A DNA stretch of 14,296 bases from Sphingomonas sp. (GTDB taxonomy: Bacteria; Pseudomonadota; Alphaproteobacteria; Sphingomonadales; Sphingomonadaceae): NCBI GenBank assembly GCA_030146605.1, contig JASLBO010000287.1:1-14296 (forward strand), written 5' to 3'. Both the position numbers and the translations under genes were made by a program. Shown here one piece after another: positions 1-6,988 of this stretch. Position 1 is the stretch's first letter. Every line of letters begins with the position of its first letter. The notes under the pieces were generated by a model that saw only the letters and a program-made list of their open reading frames with translations, did no database searches and had not been told where the DNA came from.

Positions 1-547
1 CCAGACCGAAGCCGGCAGCGCCGGCCTCCCGCCCCGGCGCCAACGGGTCGGGCGCCACCCCGCCGACCGGGAGCAGAAGCAGGTCCTTCGGCCGCACCGC
101 GCGCATCGCCGTGAGGATCGGGGGGCGCGATCCCTCGGCGGGGAACAGCTTGAGCGCCGTCGCTCCGGCCTCGATCGCGGCAAAGGCTTCGGTGGGGGTG
201 ACGACGCCCGGGAGCGAGACCATGCCCGCCGCGGCGGTGGCGGCGATCACGCGGACGTTGGCGTTGGGCGAGATGACCATCGTGCCACCCGCTGCGCGGA
301 CCTGCTCGACCTGGCTCTCGCGAAGCACCGTGCCGGCGCCGATCACGGCCCGGCCCTCGAAGCGGCGGGCCAGCCTGGCGATGCTGTCGAGCGGATCGGG
401 GGAATTCATCGGGACTTCGATCAACGTGAAGCCGGCATCGACCAGCGCATCGCCGATGCCCTCGACTTCATCGGGCTTCACCCCGCGGAGAATGGCGATC
501 AGCGGACAGCGCGCGAAGGCGGCGTCAAAGGCGGGAACGTGGCTCAT
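1..547 (-). CDS. dgoA: 2-dehydro-3-deoxy-6-phosphogalactonate aldolase (partial, 3' end beyond window)
   Basis: Class I aldolase of the KDPG/KDPGal family. It splits 2-keto-3-deoxy-6-phosphogalactonate into pyruvate and glyceraldehyde-3-phosphate, the last step of the De Ley-Doudoroff galactose route in the cytoplasm. The 182 visible codons read without a stop to the window edge; E. coli DgoA has about 205 residues, so roughly 25 are missing. Visible family marks are LIAILRG (residues 16-22), the VPMNSP segment with Glu45 just before it, GAGTVL (70-75), and the Schiff-base Lys133 in ATALKLFP, followed by the phosphate-binding LLPVGGV (158-164) and GAAGFGL (176-182). The ATG overlaps the dgoK stop codon (ATGA), which points to translational coupling. 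Membership of the family is very secure. The choice of KDPGal over KDPG as substrate rests mainly on the dgoK partner. Confidence 0.93.
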   Translation of the reverse strand, partial: MSHVPAFDAAFARCPLIAILRGVKPDEVEGIGDALVDAGFTLIEVPMNSPDPLDSIARLARRFEGRAVIGAGTVLRESQVEQVRAAGGTMVISPNANVRVIAATAAAGMVSLPGVVTPTEAFAAIEAGATALKLFPAEGSRPPILTAMRAVRPKDLLLLPVGGVAPDPLAPGREAGAAGFGL

Positions 548-1410
548 TGCTTCACAATCTCGTTGATGCCCGCGACGAACGCGGCATGGCTGTCGATCAA
601 ACGCGCAGCGCGGCCATTGGCCTCGATCGCCGCGCAATAGAGTCCGCCGAGCCCCGGATCGGCGAGGATATGGACGGTGTCGTGCCCCGATGTGGCGAGG
701 CGCGCGGCGACATCCGCGCCGATCAGGAGCCCGCTGGCATAGGAAGTGGCATCGGCGTCGTCGCGCCGGCCGAGCATCTTCGCGGCGCGGATGCCGAACA
801 GCGAAGCGGCGAGGTCGCGCCGCTTGCCCTCCTCCACGCCTTCGAGAAACGCAGCGCCGGGCATCACTTCGCCGCCCAGCTGCGCGGCGAGCAAGCCGTG
901 CTTGCGCAGCAGCGCAAACAGCTCGCCGGTCATCGCGGTAACGAAATCGGCGACCTTGCCATGCTCCATCTCGACCCATTTGCAGTGCGTGCCCGGCTGG
1001 GCGAGCAGCGAATTGGCCGGAACCAGCCCGGCCGCGACGGCACCGAGCAGCTGGACTTCCTCGCCGCGCATCACATCCGGGCGGCCGCCGACCAGAGTCG
1101 AGATGCCGGGGATGATCGCGGTGCGCTGATCGATCCACAACAGCCCCGCCGCGAGTTCGGCCACGCCGGCGGGCGCGGCGACATAAGGCGCCGGCCGCCA
1201 GCCGAGGTTCGAGCCGACCATGCCCGCCAGCAGCATCGGCAAGTCGCCGAAGCGGACGCGGATCGCCGCCGCCTCGGCGGGGAAATCCTCGACAGCAGTC
1301 ACCCCGCGATCGTCGCGCCCGGTCTCGACGACCGCGCCGCCATCGATCAGGAACACGCGCCGGTTGGTCGTGCCCCAGTCGATTGCGAGGAAGCGGCTGC
1401 CGAAGCTCAC
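544..1410 (-). CDS. dgoK: 2-dehydro-3-deoxygalactonokinase
   Basis: ATP-dependent kinase that phosphorylates 2-keto-3-deoxygalactonate at C6, the step before DgoA. The protein has 288 residues; E. coli DgoK has about 292. It opens with the sugar-kinase phosphate-binding stretch AIDWGTTNRR (9-18). Conserved DgoK segments follow: LAGMVGSNLGW (61-71), DVMRGEEVQLLG (112-123), QPGTHCKWV (138-146) and TAMTGELFALL (158-168). There is no ATG in the right place. I chose the GTG whose last two bases overlap the symporter stop (GTGA); a second in-frame GTG lies directly upstream and would add one residue. No clear ribosome-binding site is visible there, so the gene is probably translated by coupling to the symporter. 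The open frame continues upstream inside the symporter for hundreds of codons, but that part is out of frame with a clear transporter and is not coding. Confidence 0.93.
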   Translation of the reverse strand: MSFGSRFLAIDWGTTNRRVFLIDGGAVVETGRDDRGVTAVEDFPAEAAAIRVRFGDLPMLLAGMVGSNLGWRPAPYVAAPAGVAELAAGLLWIDQRTAIIPGISTLVGGRPDVMRGEEVQLLGAVAAGLVPANSLLAQPGTHCKWVEMEHGKVADFVTAMTGELFALLRKHGLLAAQLGGEVMPGAAFLEGVEEGKRRDLAASLFGIRAAKMLGRRDDADATSYASGLLIGADVAARLATSGHDTVHILADPGLGGLYCAAIEANGRAARLIDSHAAFVAGINEIVKQ

Positions 1411-3041
1411 CACCAGGTCGCGTACAAGGCGATGAGGATCACGATCACGCCGATGCCGGCGATGTTGAATGCCGCGGTGGTGCGGAAGGTCACGCCCTCC
1501 ATCGTCACCCGATTGGCGTCGCCGCGGCCGCGGAAGATCAGCGACACCGCCATGGCGAGGAACAGGCTGACCACGAACACGAACATCATGCGATTCATGA
1601 ACGGCAGCAGATAGGCGTTGAGAGCTTCGGGCAGCCACGGCGCCGGCACCGAATATTTGAGCAAGGTCGAGAGCAACACCGAGGTGAGCGCGGCAACGAT
1701 CGCGCCGGCTTCGGTGGCGGGCTTCCAGAACAGGCCGAGCAGGAAGATCACCGTGATCCCCGGCGTGAAGAAGCCCGAGAATTCCTGGATGAACTGGAAT
1801 GCCTGGTCCGACTGACCGATCAGCGGCCTGGCAGCGACGATCGCGACCACCACGGCGATCGCGGCGACGATGCGGCCGACGAGAACGAGGTGCTTCTCCT
1901 GCCCCTCGACCACGGCGATGCCGTCTTCGCCGCGGGTCTTCATGCCGCGCGCCTTGGCATAGAGATCGAGGGTGAAGATCGTCGCGATCGAATTGATCTT
2001 GGAGGCCGTCGACGCGATGATCGCCGCGATCAATGCCGCGAAGACCAAGCCGAGCAGGCCAGGAGGCAGCAGCTTCATCATCGTCGGATAGGCTTCGTCG
2101 GGCTTGGCCAATTCGGGCGCGAGCACCACCGCGGCGATGCCGGGGAGGACGATGATCACCGGCATCAGCAGCTTGAGATACGCGGCGAACACCACACCCT
2201 TCTGCGCTTCGCCGAGGTTCTTCGCGGCCAGCGCCCGCTGGATGATATACTGGTTGAAGCCCCAATAGCTGAGGTTGGCGATCCACATGCCGCCGACCAG
2301 CACCGCGATGCCGGGCAGATCCTTGTAGAACGGATTGTCCTGCGCGAGGATCATGTCGAAATGCGCCGGCGCGCGCTCGGTGAGCACGTTGAAGCCCGCG
2401 AGAACGCCCTGATCCCCACCGATCTGGTTGAGCGTAAGATACGAGACGACGAGGCCGCCCATCACCAGCAGGGTGACCTGGACGATGTCGGTAAGCGCCA
2501 CGGCCTTGAGCCCGCCATAGAGCTGATAGAGCAAGGCGAAGCCGCCGAGTCCGATCAGCGCCGCGGTCTGATCGACGCCCGCCACCTTGTTGACTGCGAT
2601 CGAGCCGAGCCAGATGATCGAAGTGAGGTTCACGAAGATGTAGAGCGCGAGCCAGAACAGCGCCATCAGCACCGGGAGCACGCGGCCGAACCGCTGCTCG
2701 AGGAACTGCGGCATCGTGTAGATTTCGTTCTTGAGGAAGATCGGCAGGAAGTATTTGCCGACGATCAGCAGGGTCAGCGCCGCCATCCATTCATAGGAGG
2801 CGATCGCGAGGCCGATCGCATAGCCCGAACCGGCCATGCCGACGATCTGCTCGGCGGAGATATTGGCGGCGATGAGCGACGCGCCGATCGCCCACCAGGG
2901 CAGCGACTTCGACGCGAGGAAATAGTCCGACGTGTCCTTGGTATGCCCCGCTTTCTCGCGGCTCACCCACTGCGCCAGACCGAATATGCCGATGGCGTAA
3001 ACGATTACGACGAAGAGATCGATGTTCGACAGACTCGTCAT
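1407..3041 (-). CDS. Sodium/sugar symporter, vSGLT (SSS) family, probable galactose transporter
   Basis: Inner-membrane Na+-driven sugar importer of 544 residues, full length for the family and readable end to end against the Vibrio Na+/galactose symporter vSGLT. Shared blocks include LPWWAIGASLIAANISAEQ (47-65), ASYEWMAALTLLIVGKYFLP (81-100), LYIFVNLTS (133-141), ANLSYWGFNQYIIQR (255-269), VVFAAYLKL (283-291) and the C-terminal aromatic pair. With a constant offset of 4, the vSGLT galactose contacts Gln69, Glu88, Asn260 and Lys294 fall on Gln65, Glu84, Asn256 and Lys290, and gate Tyr263 on Tyr259. Ser91 is Ala87 here. The start is the ATG preceded by GGGAGG; an upstream in-frame ATG would add 20 basic residues and lacks support. 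First gene of the operon with dgoK and dgoA, which supports galactose as cargo. Glucose or L-arabinose transport is not excluded. Confidence 0.93.
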   Translation of the reverse strand: MTSLSNIDLFVVIVYAIGIFGLAQWVSREKAGHTKDTSDYFLASKSLPWWAIGASLIAANISAEQIVGMAGSGYAIGLAIASYEWMAALTLLIVGKYFLPIFLKNEIYTMPQFLEQRFGRVLPVLMALFWLALYIFVNLTSIIWLGSIAVNKVAGVDQTAALIGLGGFALLYQLYGGLKAVALTDIVQVTLLVMGGLVVSYLTLNQIGGDQGVLAGFNVLTERAPAHFDMILAQDNPFYKDLPGIAVLVGGMWIANLSYWGFNQYIIQRALAAKNLGEAQKGVVFAAYLKLLMPVIIVLPGIAAVVLAPELAKPDEAYPTMMKLLPPGLLGLVFAALIAAIIASTASKINSIATIFTLDLYAKARGMKTRGEDGIAVVEGQEKHLVLVGRIVAAIAVVVAIVAARPLIGQSDQAFQFIQEFSGFFTPGITVIFLLGLFWKPATEAGAIVAALTSVLLSTLLKYSVPAPWLPEALNAYLLPFMNRMMFVFVVSLFLAMAVSLIFRGRGDANRVTMEGVTFRTTAAFNIAGIGVIVILIALYATWW

Positions 3042-3234
3042 GGCTTCCTCCCTGCCCCGGGCCCGGCGGCTCTTGCCGCGCTCTCCTGCCCGCCATGCCA
3101 CCCGATCCGGCGGCGCTGTTCATTTATCGTATTTATTGGACTTGTCCAGCGCCGCCACTGCGCTAACGTAGGTCAAACAAGACGTGGAGAGGGTCCAGAC
3201 ATCGTTGTCGGGATCGATCAAGGGGCGGCAGTCG
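3042..3234. promoter_or_regulatory. Divergent promoter region between symporter operon and GntR regulator
   Basis: This 193-base gap separates two divergent starts, so it must carry promoters in both directions. Its middle (about 3120-3145) is AT-rich against a GC-rich background and ends in the perfect inverted repeat listed separately. I could not fix a convincing -35/-10 pair for either direction. An AAGGGG at 3220-3225, nine bases before the regulator ATG, decides that start over the in-frame GTG at 3184. Confidence 0.55.
3137..3148. promoter_or_regulatory. Candidate operator for the GntR regulator (TGGAC-TT-GTCCA)
   Basis: A perfect 5-bp inverted repeat with a 2-base spacer lies in the AT-rich part of the divergent promoter region. 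Short, centrally spaced palindromes are typical operators of FadR/GntR-type regulators, and the adjacent gene encodes one. A further half-site, GTCCAG, occurs at 3193-3198. Binding is inferred, not shown. Confidence 0.4.
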
Positions 3235-3981
3235 ATGTCGAACAACTATCCGCAACTGGGCGCGGAGGATGCCCGGCCCCAGCTGGGGCGCAATCTTACG
3301 TACGGCATGCTCGACAGCCTTGGGCGGGCGATCGTAACCGGGCGCTATGAACGCGAAGCGTTCCCGACCGAGGCCGAACTCGCCAAGCAGCACGGTGTCA
3401 GCCGTTCGGTGACGCGTGAAGCCGTGAAGATGCTCACCGCCAAGGGTTTGCTGAGCGCCCGCCCGCGCCAGGGCACGGTGGTGCAGCCGGCGACCAACTG
3501 GAATCTGTTCGACACCGACGTGCTGCGCTGGCTGCTCGAGCGGCAATTCTCGGTCGAGCTGCTGCGCCAGTTCAACCAGTTGCGCGTGGCGATCGAGCCC
3601 GAGGCGGCGGCGCTGGCGGCGCGCGTCGCCACACCCGAAGACCTGGCGCGGATCTCCAACGGGCTCCAGCGCATGGAATCGGCCGAACAGGGGAATGACG
3701 ACACGCTGGAGGCCGACATCGCCTTCCACGTCGCGATCCTGCGTGCATCGGGCAACCCCTTCTACGCGCAGTTCCGCGACGTGGTGGGCACCGCGCTCAG
3801 AACCTCGATCCGCTTCACCAACCGGCTGAAGGGCCGCACCGCAAATGTCGCCGACCATGCCGCGGTGCGCGACGCGATCGAGGCGCGCAATCCGCAGGCC
3901 GCGCGCGACGCGATGCGCGCGCTGATCGGCGACGTGCTCGACCTGATCGACGATGTCGAAGCGCGCGAGGCGCAAGGCTGA
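3235..3981 (+). CDS. GntR-family (FadR/FCD) transcriptional regulator, DgoR-like
   Basis: Cytoplasmic DNA-binding regulator of 248 residues. A winged helix-turn-helix spans about 17-86, with FPTEAELAKQHGVSRSVTREAV (43-64) as the recognition region, followed by the wing QGTVV (79-83). The linker NWNLFDTDVLRWLLE (88-102) closely matches the QWNYLDTDVLQWVLE of E. coli DgoR, the galactonate-responsive repressor. The FCD effector domain covers about 110-240. Its metal-ligand positions Asp161, His165 and His208 are present, but the usual fourth His, near residue 230, is not His. It is divergent from the symporter-dgoK-dgoA operon and most likely represses it until galactonate or a related sugar acid appears. 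I took the ATG with AAGGGG upstream; a GTG 51 bases earlier is the alternative. It is called DgoR-like by resemblance; the inducer is inferred. Confidence 0.88.
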   Translation: MSNNYPQLGAEDARPQLGRNLTYGMLDSLGRAIVTGRYEREAFPTEAELAKQHGVSRSVTREAVKMLTAKGLLSARPRQGTVVQPATNWNLFDTDVLRWLLERQFSVELLRQFNQLRVAIEPEAAALAARVATPEDLARISNGLQRMESAEQGNDDTLEADIAFHVAILRASGNPFYAQFRDVVGTALRTSIRFTNRLKGRTANVADHAAVRDAIEARNPQAARDAMRALIGDVLDLIDDVEAREAQG

Positions 3982-4078
3982 GCCTTCATGGTGGTCCGGC
4001 TCGCCCGATCCGGGGAATCACTCTCACTCCAGGTGCCCGAAGCATCTAGTGCCAGGCATTCGGAAGCAGACGAAAATA

Positions 4079-4113
4079 CCGTAGTAATGCGGACGACAGC
4101 GTCGGGCCTACGG
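4079..4113. other. Nested inverted repeat between regulator and MCP genes
   Basis: CCGTAG (4079-4084) pairs with CTACGG (4108-4113). Inside it CGAC (4094-4097) pairs with GTCG (4101-4104) around a 3-base loop. No run of T follows, so it is not a classic intrinsic terminator. It could be a leader structure of the MCP transcript, a weak terminator of the regulator gene, or chance. The rest of the 283-base gap (3982-4264) shows no open frame I would defend. GGAG at 4255-4258 is the MCP ribosome-binding site. Confidence 0.3.
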
Positions 4114-4264
4114 AATTATATGAGGTTCCCTGCACTTAACCGTCTGTGACTCCTCCTATGATGGCATTGATGACCGGTAACACCGACCCGCGGAAGCGAG
4201 GGACGGGTTTGCTGGCGGCCGCAGTTGCGGGCGCTCTGCCGGCACTGTTGTTACGGAGTCAAAG

Positions 4265-6028
4265 ATGTCTTTGCAGAACATCCCCATTTCGCGAAAGCTC
4301 GCCGGGGCCTTTGCCGCGCTGATCGTGATCTTCGCCACGGTGGGCACGATCGTGTTCATGAACCTGTCCGCGATGGCCATCGCGACCGGCGACAAGGAAC
4401 GCTCGCTTCGGGGGATGGAGACCAGCCAGAAGCTGCTCAGCGGCGTGCTCGAGCAGCAGAACGCCGCACGCGGCTTCGCCATCCTCGGCAAGGACGAGTT
4501 CTTCAAGACCTATGAGGAGAATGGCGAGAAGTTCTTCAAGACGGTCGACGAGTTCAAGGAATATTCGACCTCCAAGGAACAGCATGCCCGCGCCGACCAG
4601 CTGATCGTCAACGTCAAGGCGCTGCGCGAGAAGCTCGACAACATCATCCGGCTGGCGCGCAACCCCGCGACCCGCGGCGAGGCCGGCGCGCTTTCGGGCG
4701 TCAAGATGCTGGGCGAGATCCGGCCGCTGATCAAGGAGATCGCGAGCACGCAGGAGCAACGCGTCGAGGAAAAGATCGCGCATGAAGGTGCGGCAATCGC
4801 TGCCGCCAAATGGGCGATCTGGATCGGCGGCGCGCTGGCGGTAGCGCTGGCGGTGCTGCTCGGCTGGCTGCTCTCGCGCCTGATCGTCGCGCCGGTGGCG
4901 CAAATGACCGGCGTGATGAACACGCTGGCGAGCGGCAACAACGCGGTAGAGGTTCCCGGCACCACACGCGGCGACGAGATCGGCGCGATGGCCAAGGCGC
5001 TGCTCGTGTTCCGCGAGGCTGCCATCGACAAGGAAAAGTCCGACGCCGCCAAGAAGATCGCCGATGCCGAGCAGCAGCGCGTCGTCGAGATACTCGAGGC
5101 GAATCTGGGCAAGCTGGCACACGGCGACCTGACCAGCCAGATCAACGAAGCCTTTTCGCCGACCTATGAGTCGGTGAAGGTCAACTTCAACGCCGCGGTG
5201 ACCGAGTTGCGCAATCTGATCGGCACCGTGATGGAGAGCGCCGCGACGATCCGCACCGGATCGGGCGAAATCGCCCAGGCCTCCGAGGATCTCGCGCGTC
5301 GCACCGAAGCCAATGCCGCCAGCCTCGAACAGACTTCGGCAGCGGTGACCCAGATGGACGGCCGCCTCAAGGCGACCGCCGCGTCCGCGGGACGTACGGT
5401 CGATCGCGCCGACGGCGCCAAGGGCATCGATTCGGTCATCGAAGGTCTCGACAAGATCGCGTTCCAGACGCGCGTTCTCGCGATGAACGCCGCGGTCGAA
5501 GCGGGTCGTGCGGGAGAAGCGGGCCGCGGGTTCGCCGTCGTCGCCGATCTCGTCTCGGCGCTGGCGATGCGTTCCGAAGAGGAGGCCGCGCGGGCGCGCG
5601 ACCAGCTCACCGCGACCCAGACCGACATCGTCGGGGCAGTGGAGATGGTCAGCAAGGTCGATCGCGCGCTCGCCGACATTTCCGGCGATGTCAGCGAGGT
5701 CCACACCCTGCTTGGCCAGATGGCGTCGGACAATCTGGCCCAGTCGACTGCGATCAGCGAGATCAGCGTTGCGATCGGAACGATGGATCAGTCCACCCAG
5801 CAGAATGCCGCGATGGTCGAAGAAACGTCGGCCGCCGCGCGCAATTTGAGCGGCGAAGTCGCCGCGCTCAGCGAGCAGGCGTCAAGGTTCAACGTCGGCG
5901 GCGTGCGTCAGGCGGCGACACGCGCAAGCGCGCCGGCAAAGGCTGGGGCCAAGGCCGACGGCTATGTCTCGCCGGTGCGGGCGCTGCCGGTGACCGCGAT
6001 GGCGAGCGGCGACTGGGCTTCGTTTTAG
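4265..6028 (+). CDS. Methyl-accepting chemotaxis protein with short descending signalling helix
   Basis: Transmembrane chemoreceptor of 587 residues. TM1 is at about 12-34. The periplasmic helical sensor (about 35-180) contains QQNAARGFAIL (64-74), a CHASE3-like pattern. TM2 is at about 182-205 and HAMP at about 205-255, with a second HAMP-like stretch near 270-325 (LAHGDLTSQI). The signalling hairpin holds IAFQTRVLAMNAAVEAGRAG (398-417), with tip Glu418. Adaptation-type sites lie at ASLEQTSAA (352-360) and QQNAAMVEETSAA (512-524). The C-terminus, DWASF, resembles the CheR/CheB-tethering pentapeptide NWETF of E. coli Tsr and Tar. From the first Glu of the N-terminal adaptation site to the tip is 63 residues, against 88 in Tsr, while the arm after the tip matches Tsr in length, so about 25 residues seem to be missing around 380-390. 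The sensed ligand is unknown; the sugar context only suggests one. Confidence 0.92.
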   Translation: MSLQNIPISRKLAGAFAALIVIFATVGTIVFMNLSAMAIATGDKERSLRGMETSQKLLSGVLEQQNAARGFAILGKDEFFKTYEENGEKFFKTVDEFKEYSTSKEQHARADQLIVNVKALREKLDNIIRLARNPATRGEAGALSGVKMLGEIRPLIKEIASTQEQRVEEKIAHEGAAIAAAKWAIWIGGALAVALAVLLGWLLSRLIVAPVAQMTGVMNTLASGNNAVEVPGTTRGDEIGAMAKALLVFREAAIDKEKSDAAKKIADAEQQRVVEILEANLGKLAHGDLTSQINEAFSPTYESVKVNFNAAVTELRNLIGTVMESAATIRTGSGEIAQASEDLARRTEANAASLEQTSAAVTQMDGRLKATAASAGRTVDRADGAKGIDSVIEGLDKIAFQTRVLAMNAAVEAGRAGEAGRGFAVVADLVSALAMRSEEEAARARDQLTATQTDIVGAVEMVSKVDRALADISGDVSEVHTLLGQMASDNLAQSTAISEISVAIGTMDQSTQQNAAMVEETSAAARNLSGEVAALSEQASRFNVGGVRQAATRASAPAKAGAKADGYVSPVRALPVTAMASGDWASF

Positions 6029-6036
6029 GCACTTCG

Positions 6037-6063
6037 ATCCTCCCTCGCTTCGCGAGGGAGGAT
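6037..6063. terminator. Bidirectional hairpin between convergent MCP and GH43 genes
   Basis: A perfect 12-bp stem (arms 6037-6048 and 6052-6063) closes a TTC loop. It fills the 39-base gap between the MCP stop and the GH43 stop, so it can end transcription from both sides. Only a short T run (TTT) follows on the plus strand. The sequence type, CCTCCCTCG...CGAGGGAGG, is one I associate with many intergenic hairpins in sphingomonad genomes. Confidence 0.75.
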
Positions 6064-6067
6064 TTAG

Positions 6068-6988
6068 TCACCTCATCTTGATCGGCAGGATCACGCCATC
6101 GTCGCGATAGTCGATCGGCTGGATCGCGACGCGGCGGTCGCCATTATAGGGGCCGTCGCCGATCTGGCCTTCCCAGCGGTGATAGGCGATGTACCATTTG
6201 CCGTCCTTCGGGTCCTCGAAGAAGCTGTGGTGGCCGGGGCCGCGATAGCGCCGGTCGCCGGTCAGAAGTGCGCCGCCATAACGCCACGGCCCGGTCGGCG
6301 AGAGCGCGACCGCGTAATGGACCTGGTAGCTCGCATCGTTCCACCGCCCCGCCGAGTAAGACAGATAATAGATGCCCTTGCGGTAATGCATGAAGGCGCC
6401 CTCGGTGAAATTGGGCGGGGTATCGACCTTCACTTCCTGATCGAGGCTGACCATGTCGGGCTTGAGCTTCCACACCCGCAGCGTCGCGCCGGCGCTGCCG
6501 CCGGCATAGAGATAGGGTGTCTTGCTTTTCGGATCGACGAACACCGCGGGGTCGATCGCCTCGAACCCCTTGCCGCCGGTGACCAGAGGCTTGCCGCTGT
6601 CGGTGCAGGGACCCGCCGGCCCCTTGCAGGTGGCGACGCCGAGGCGGCTGGGGGTCGGGTTTTGCGGCCCGACCGAATAATAGAAATACCAGCCGCCATT
6701 CGCCTGGACCATGTCGGGCGCCCAGAGGAAATGCTGCGGCGCGCGGTCGTCATCCGCCCAGGCGATGTTCCGGAGCCGGATCAGCGGCTCGCTTCTGGTC
6801 CATTTGACCCGGTCGGTCGACGACCAGGCCGACAGTCCGTCGCCGCCGGTGGGATAGATCCACCAGCGCCCCTCGGCGAACTCGATATCGGGATCGGCCC
6901 CGTTGAAGACCGACTTCACTTCCTGCGCCGACGCTGCCGGCGGGAGCCCCGCCAGCAGCGCCGCGATCAGCACGAGCGCGCGCATCAT
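6068..6988 (-). CDS. Secreted glycoside hydrolase family 43 protein
   Basis: Exported glycosidase of 306 residues with a signal peptide at about 1-21 (AASA-Q cleavage region), so it acts in the periplasm or beyond. The five-bladed propeller landmarks of GH43 are present: NGADPDI (29-35) with the likely catalytic base Asp32, FLWAPDM (87-93), AIDPAVFVD (144-152) with the pKa-tuning Asp146, FTEGAF (194-199) with the likely acid Glu196, and GPGHHSFF (250-257) with the metal-site His. GH43 members cleave arabinosyl, xylosyl or galactosyl linkages; the subfamily cannot be told by eye. An exo-1,3-galactanase of the type lacking a base Asp looks unlikely because Asp32 is present. The ATG overlaps the stop of the upstream GH5-like gene (ATGA); a second Met follows directly. 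It is the last gene of the dehydratase operon. An arabinogalactan side-chain or galactan substrate is an inference from the neighbours. Confidence 0.88.
   Translation of the reverse strand: MMRALVLIAALLAGLPPAASAQEVKSVFNGADPDIEFAEGRWWIYPTGGDGLSAWSSTDRVKWTRSEPLIRLRNIAWADDDRAPQHFLWAPDMVQANGGWYFYYSVGPQNPTPSRLGVATCKGPAGPCTDSGKPLVTGGKGFEAIDPAVFVDPKSKTPYLYAGGSAGATLRVWKLKPDMVSLDQEVKVDTPPNFTEGAFMHYRKGIYYLSYSAGRWNDASYQVHYAVALSPTGPWRYGGALLTGDRRYRGPGHHSFFEDPKDGKWYIAYHRWEGQIGDGPYNGDRRVAIQPIDYRDDGVILPIKMR

Noticed and set aside
1411..2790. Upstream extension of the dgoK frame, open for about 460 further codons
   Set aside because: It lies out of frame inside the symporter gene, whose own frame matches vSGLT throughout. 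The Arg/Gly/Ala-rich translation is typical of a shadow frame in GC-rich DNA.
3042..3101. Longer start for the symporter, adding 20 residues
   Set aside because: The extension is Arg/Glu-rich and unlike the family N-terminus. GGGAGG sits directly before the downstream ATG.
3184..3234. Longer start (GTG at 3184) for the GntR regulator
   Set aside because: It adds 17 residues not needed for the DNA-binding domain. The ATG at 3235 has AAGGGG at good spacing.
1383..3350. 655-codon plus-strand open frame antisense to the symporter
   Set aside because: Low-complexity, His/Arg/Asp-rich translation with no recognisable domain, and fully opposite a well-supported gene.
3974..3986. AAGGCT-G-AGCCTT repeat across the regulator stop codon as a terminator
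   Set aside because: A one-base loop cannot form a hairpin without opening the stem, and no T run follows.
4259..5704. 481-codon minus-strand open frame opposite the MCP
   Set aside because: Antisense shadow. The MCP frame has clear HAMP, hairpin and adaptation motifs.
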